A stretch of 6,473 nt of DNA from Nitrospira sp. (GTDB lineage: Bacteria; Nitrospirota; Nitrospiria; Nitrospirales; Nitrospiraceae). Position 1 is the stretch's first letter. The number at the start of each line of letters is the position of its first letter. The stretch is from assembly GCA_025360665.1 (NCBI GenBank), contig JANYBU010000177.1, positions 1 to 6,473 of the forward strand, in the 5' to 3' direction. Positions 5,305 through 6,473 of the stretch are shown piece by piece. Made by a program: the position numbers and the translations under genes. Below the pieces are notes generated by a model that did no database searches, was not told the origin of the DNA, and was given only the letters and a program-made list of their open reading frames with translations.

Positions 5305-5700
5305 ATGATTGATGAAGGCCGTGACGAAACCGCTGTGTTGCCATACGAGACGCGCGAGCCAGCGCCCTTACCAAGCTTCGCTTGATCCGCCGCGCTCGAT
5401 CACACCGCGGGGAGGGGGTCCAATCAGTTCGATGCCCTGCCTCAAGGCCTGGAAACACAGGTCTTGGTCGGCAGGAAGCTGTTTACGAAAAGTCACCTCC
5501 TGCGCATTCTGGTGGCCCGGGCGATTGTGACGCGGCCAGCGGCACTGATTTTCGATGGAACCCTGCATAACATGGAGCCGAGCTTAAGACAGATTCTGTT
5601 GCGCCGGCTGTGCTCGAAGGACGAGTCGTGGTCCATCATCTTTGTTTCGAACGATCCAACAATCGGGGAGTTCGTTGATCGACGAGTCCTCCCGGGATAA
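5305..5700 (+). pseudogene. Degraded ABC-type ATPase C-terminal remnant
   Basis: One frame runs from ATG 5305 to TAA 5700, with one TGA at 5383-5385. The part before the TGA (26 codons, MIDEGRDETAVLPYETREP...) is not recognised and has no ribosome binding site. The part after 5428 reads like the C-terminal third of an ABC exporter ATPase: FDALPQGLETQV, a signature region degenerated to FTKSHLLRILVARAIVTRP, a Walker B-like ALIFDGTLHNM with Gly where the catalytic Glu should be (5557-5559), and FVSNDPTI with Asn where the switch His normally is. There is no Walker A segment and no transmembrane part; only about 140 bp separate it from the lipoprotein gene. I infer a 5'-deleted, non-functional relic. 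Some ABC homologues naturally lack these residues, so degeneration alone is not proof. Confidence 0.6.
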
Positions 5701-5718
5701 GACACCACCCTGTATCAC

Positions 5719-5732
5719 CGCGGAGGGCCGCG
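5719..5732 (+). terminator. Short GC hairpin after the ABC remnant
   Basis: CGCGG (5719-5723), loop AGGG, CCGCG (5728-5732) form a perfect five-pair stem. No T run follows, so it is at best a weak terminator. Confidence 0.25.
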
Positions 5733-5740
5733 CCGTAGGG

Positions 5741-5768
5741 TATACAGCCTGCGCCCTGCGTGCTAGCA
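5741..5768 (+). promoter_or_regulatory. Possible promoter of the PAS sensor gene
   Basis: TATACA (5741-5746) and TAGCAT (5763-5768) are 16 bp apart; the second is preceded by TGC, giving an extended -10 pattern. Each matches the sigma-70 hexamer at four of six positions. It lies 35 bp before the ATG. Read by eye only. Confidence 0.3.
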
Positions 5769-5803
5769 TAGGCTCACACCCATTCCCGCCCTGGTTGATG
5801 TAG

Positions 5804-6473
5804 ATGTTTAGGCCTGTCCCCACAGCCACCTTCTTTCGCAGGATTCCGTACAGGCTCATCGCCTCCGTGGTCCTCATGCTGGCCCTGGTGGTCTCAGTCA
5901 TCTTGCTCTTTAGTTTGGAGCAGGAAAAATTGCTGCTCGAGGGACTCTCGCAGGGCAAGGCCGTTCCGACCGAATTGTTTCCCGCGCTGTGGCGGTCGCG
6001 CCACGATCTGATCGTCGTCACTCTGCTGGTGTTTCTGGTGAGCGCGATCGGAATCGCGGCGGTCATCACCTTCCTCCACTACGACAGCACCAAACGGACA
6101 CTCGAAGAAGTGAAGGGGCTGGCGAGGAACATCCTTGAGAGCATTCCGACCGGCGTACTCACGGTGAATCCCAGCGGAGTAATCACGGTGATCAATCCAA
6201 CGGCTGAGGCAGTCCTCAAACGATCGGCGGCGGATTTGCTCGGGAATTCTTACGAATCCGTATTTGCCGAGGGAGAGACTATCCGGGCGGTGCTTGAAGG
6301 GGCACTCAGGCATCACCAGCATGTCAGTCAGGAAGATTTGCCCTATGAGAGCCAGGACCGGACCCCGCACACCATCCGGGTGAGCACGGCCGAGCTCACA
6401 GGGGACGATGCAGAACCGGCCGGCGTCATCCTGCAGGCGCAGGATGTCACCGACTGGCTTGCGCTCGAGCAAC
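5804..6473 (+). CDS. Membrane sensor with PAS domain, probable histidine kinase (3'-partial)
   Basis: The frame runs from ATG 5804 off the end of the window (223 codons seen). Residues 17-38 (LIASVVLMLALVVSVILLF) and 69-92 (LIVVTLLVFLVSAIGIAAV) are two transmembrane helices enclosing a short periplasmic loop of about 30 residues. A short linker helix (STKRTLEEVKGLARNILESI) leads into a PAS domain (about 105-218): IPTGVLTVNPSGVITVINPTAEAVLKRSAADLLG, with the closing GVILQAQDVTDWLALEQ that normally runs into the dimerisation helix. This is the architecture of PAS-containing sensor kinases of the NtrB/ZraS kind, but the kinase core lies beyond the window, so a guanylate cyclase or other output is possible. 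The periplasmic loop is too short for a classical ligand domain. No clear ribosome binding site; an ATG-TAG in the same frame comes directly before the start. Confidence 0.8.
   Translation, partial: MFRPVPTATFFRRIPYRLIASVVLMLALVVSVILLFSLEQEKLLLEGLSQGKAVPTELFPALWRSRHDLIVVTLLVFLVSAIGIAAVITFLHYDSTKRTLEEVKGLARNILESIPTGVLTVNPSGVITVINPTAEAVLKRSAADLLGNSYESVFAEGETIRAVLEGALRHHQHVSQEDLPYESQDRTPHTIRVSTAELTGDDAEPAGVILQAQDVTDWLALEQ

Noticed and set aside
5894..6472. Minus-strand open frame of about 190 codons at the right end
   Set aside because: It is antisense to the transmembrane/PAS sensor, whose hydrophobic helices and PAS motifs are convincing.
1..6473. CRISPR array, tRNA, rRNA, transposase or phage genes
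   Set aside because: No spaced direct repeats, no cloverleaf-like sequence and no recombinase or phage motifs were seen on either strand.

Overview
The window looks like a chromosomal segment of a GC-rich, Gram-negative bacterium with an active periplasmic electron-transfer and stress repertoire. The gene set (small exported mono-/diheme c-type cytochromes, DsrE protein, class I PPK2, Spy/CpxP-like protein, CBS pair, short GCGAGACAG-type intergenic repeats) resembles what I associate with Nitrospira (Nitrospirota). That assignment is inference; no marker gene is present. All supported genes lie on the + strand.

Layout: (1) 1-695, a c-type cytochrome with two heme domains (CSQCH, then CAMCH) lying in two frames; a single-base shift at a G tract (319-331) separates them, and the 5' end is outside the window. 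(2) 696-864, a repeat-rich gap. (3) 865-2313, a DsrE-family gene and a class I polyphosphate kinase 2 gene, 27 bp apart and probably one operon. (4) 2314-2511, a gap ending in five perfect 7-bp tandem repeats just before the ribosome binding site of (5) a Spy/CpxP-like periplasmic protein with a metal-ligand-rich tail (2512-3120). (6) 3121-3491, a gap with two dyads and no gene. (7) A two-CBS-domain protein whose well-placed start (3492) is followed after 12 codons by an in-frame TGA. (8) 4050-4613, a second exported cytochrome c, homologous to the second heme domain of gene 1 and carrying a Met/Gly-rich tail. (9) 4736-5290, a lipoprotein with an NTF2/SnoaL-like fold. (10) 5305-5700, a decayed ABC-type ATPase remnant. 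(11) 5804 to the end, the N-terminal part of a membrane sensor with two transmembrane helices and a PAS domain, probably a histidine kinase.

A coherent reading is a periplasmic redox/metal-stress neighbourhood: two related cytochromes and a Spy-like chaperone outside the membrane, energy-responsive proteins inside (PPK2, CBS, DsrE), and a sensor at the right edge. No phage, transposase, CRISPR, tRNA or rRNA is visible. Three loci (diheme cytochrome, CBS gene, ABC remnant) show frame disruption, so either several genes are decaying or the assembly has single-base errors. I see no clearly new multi-gene system; the most unusual signals are the slippery G tract, the TGA-interrupted CBS gene and the intergenic repeat families.
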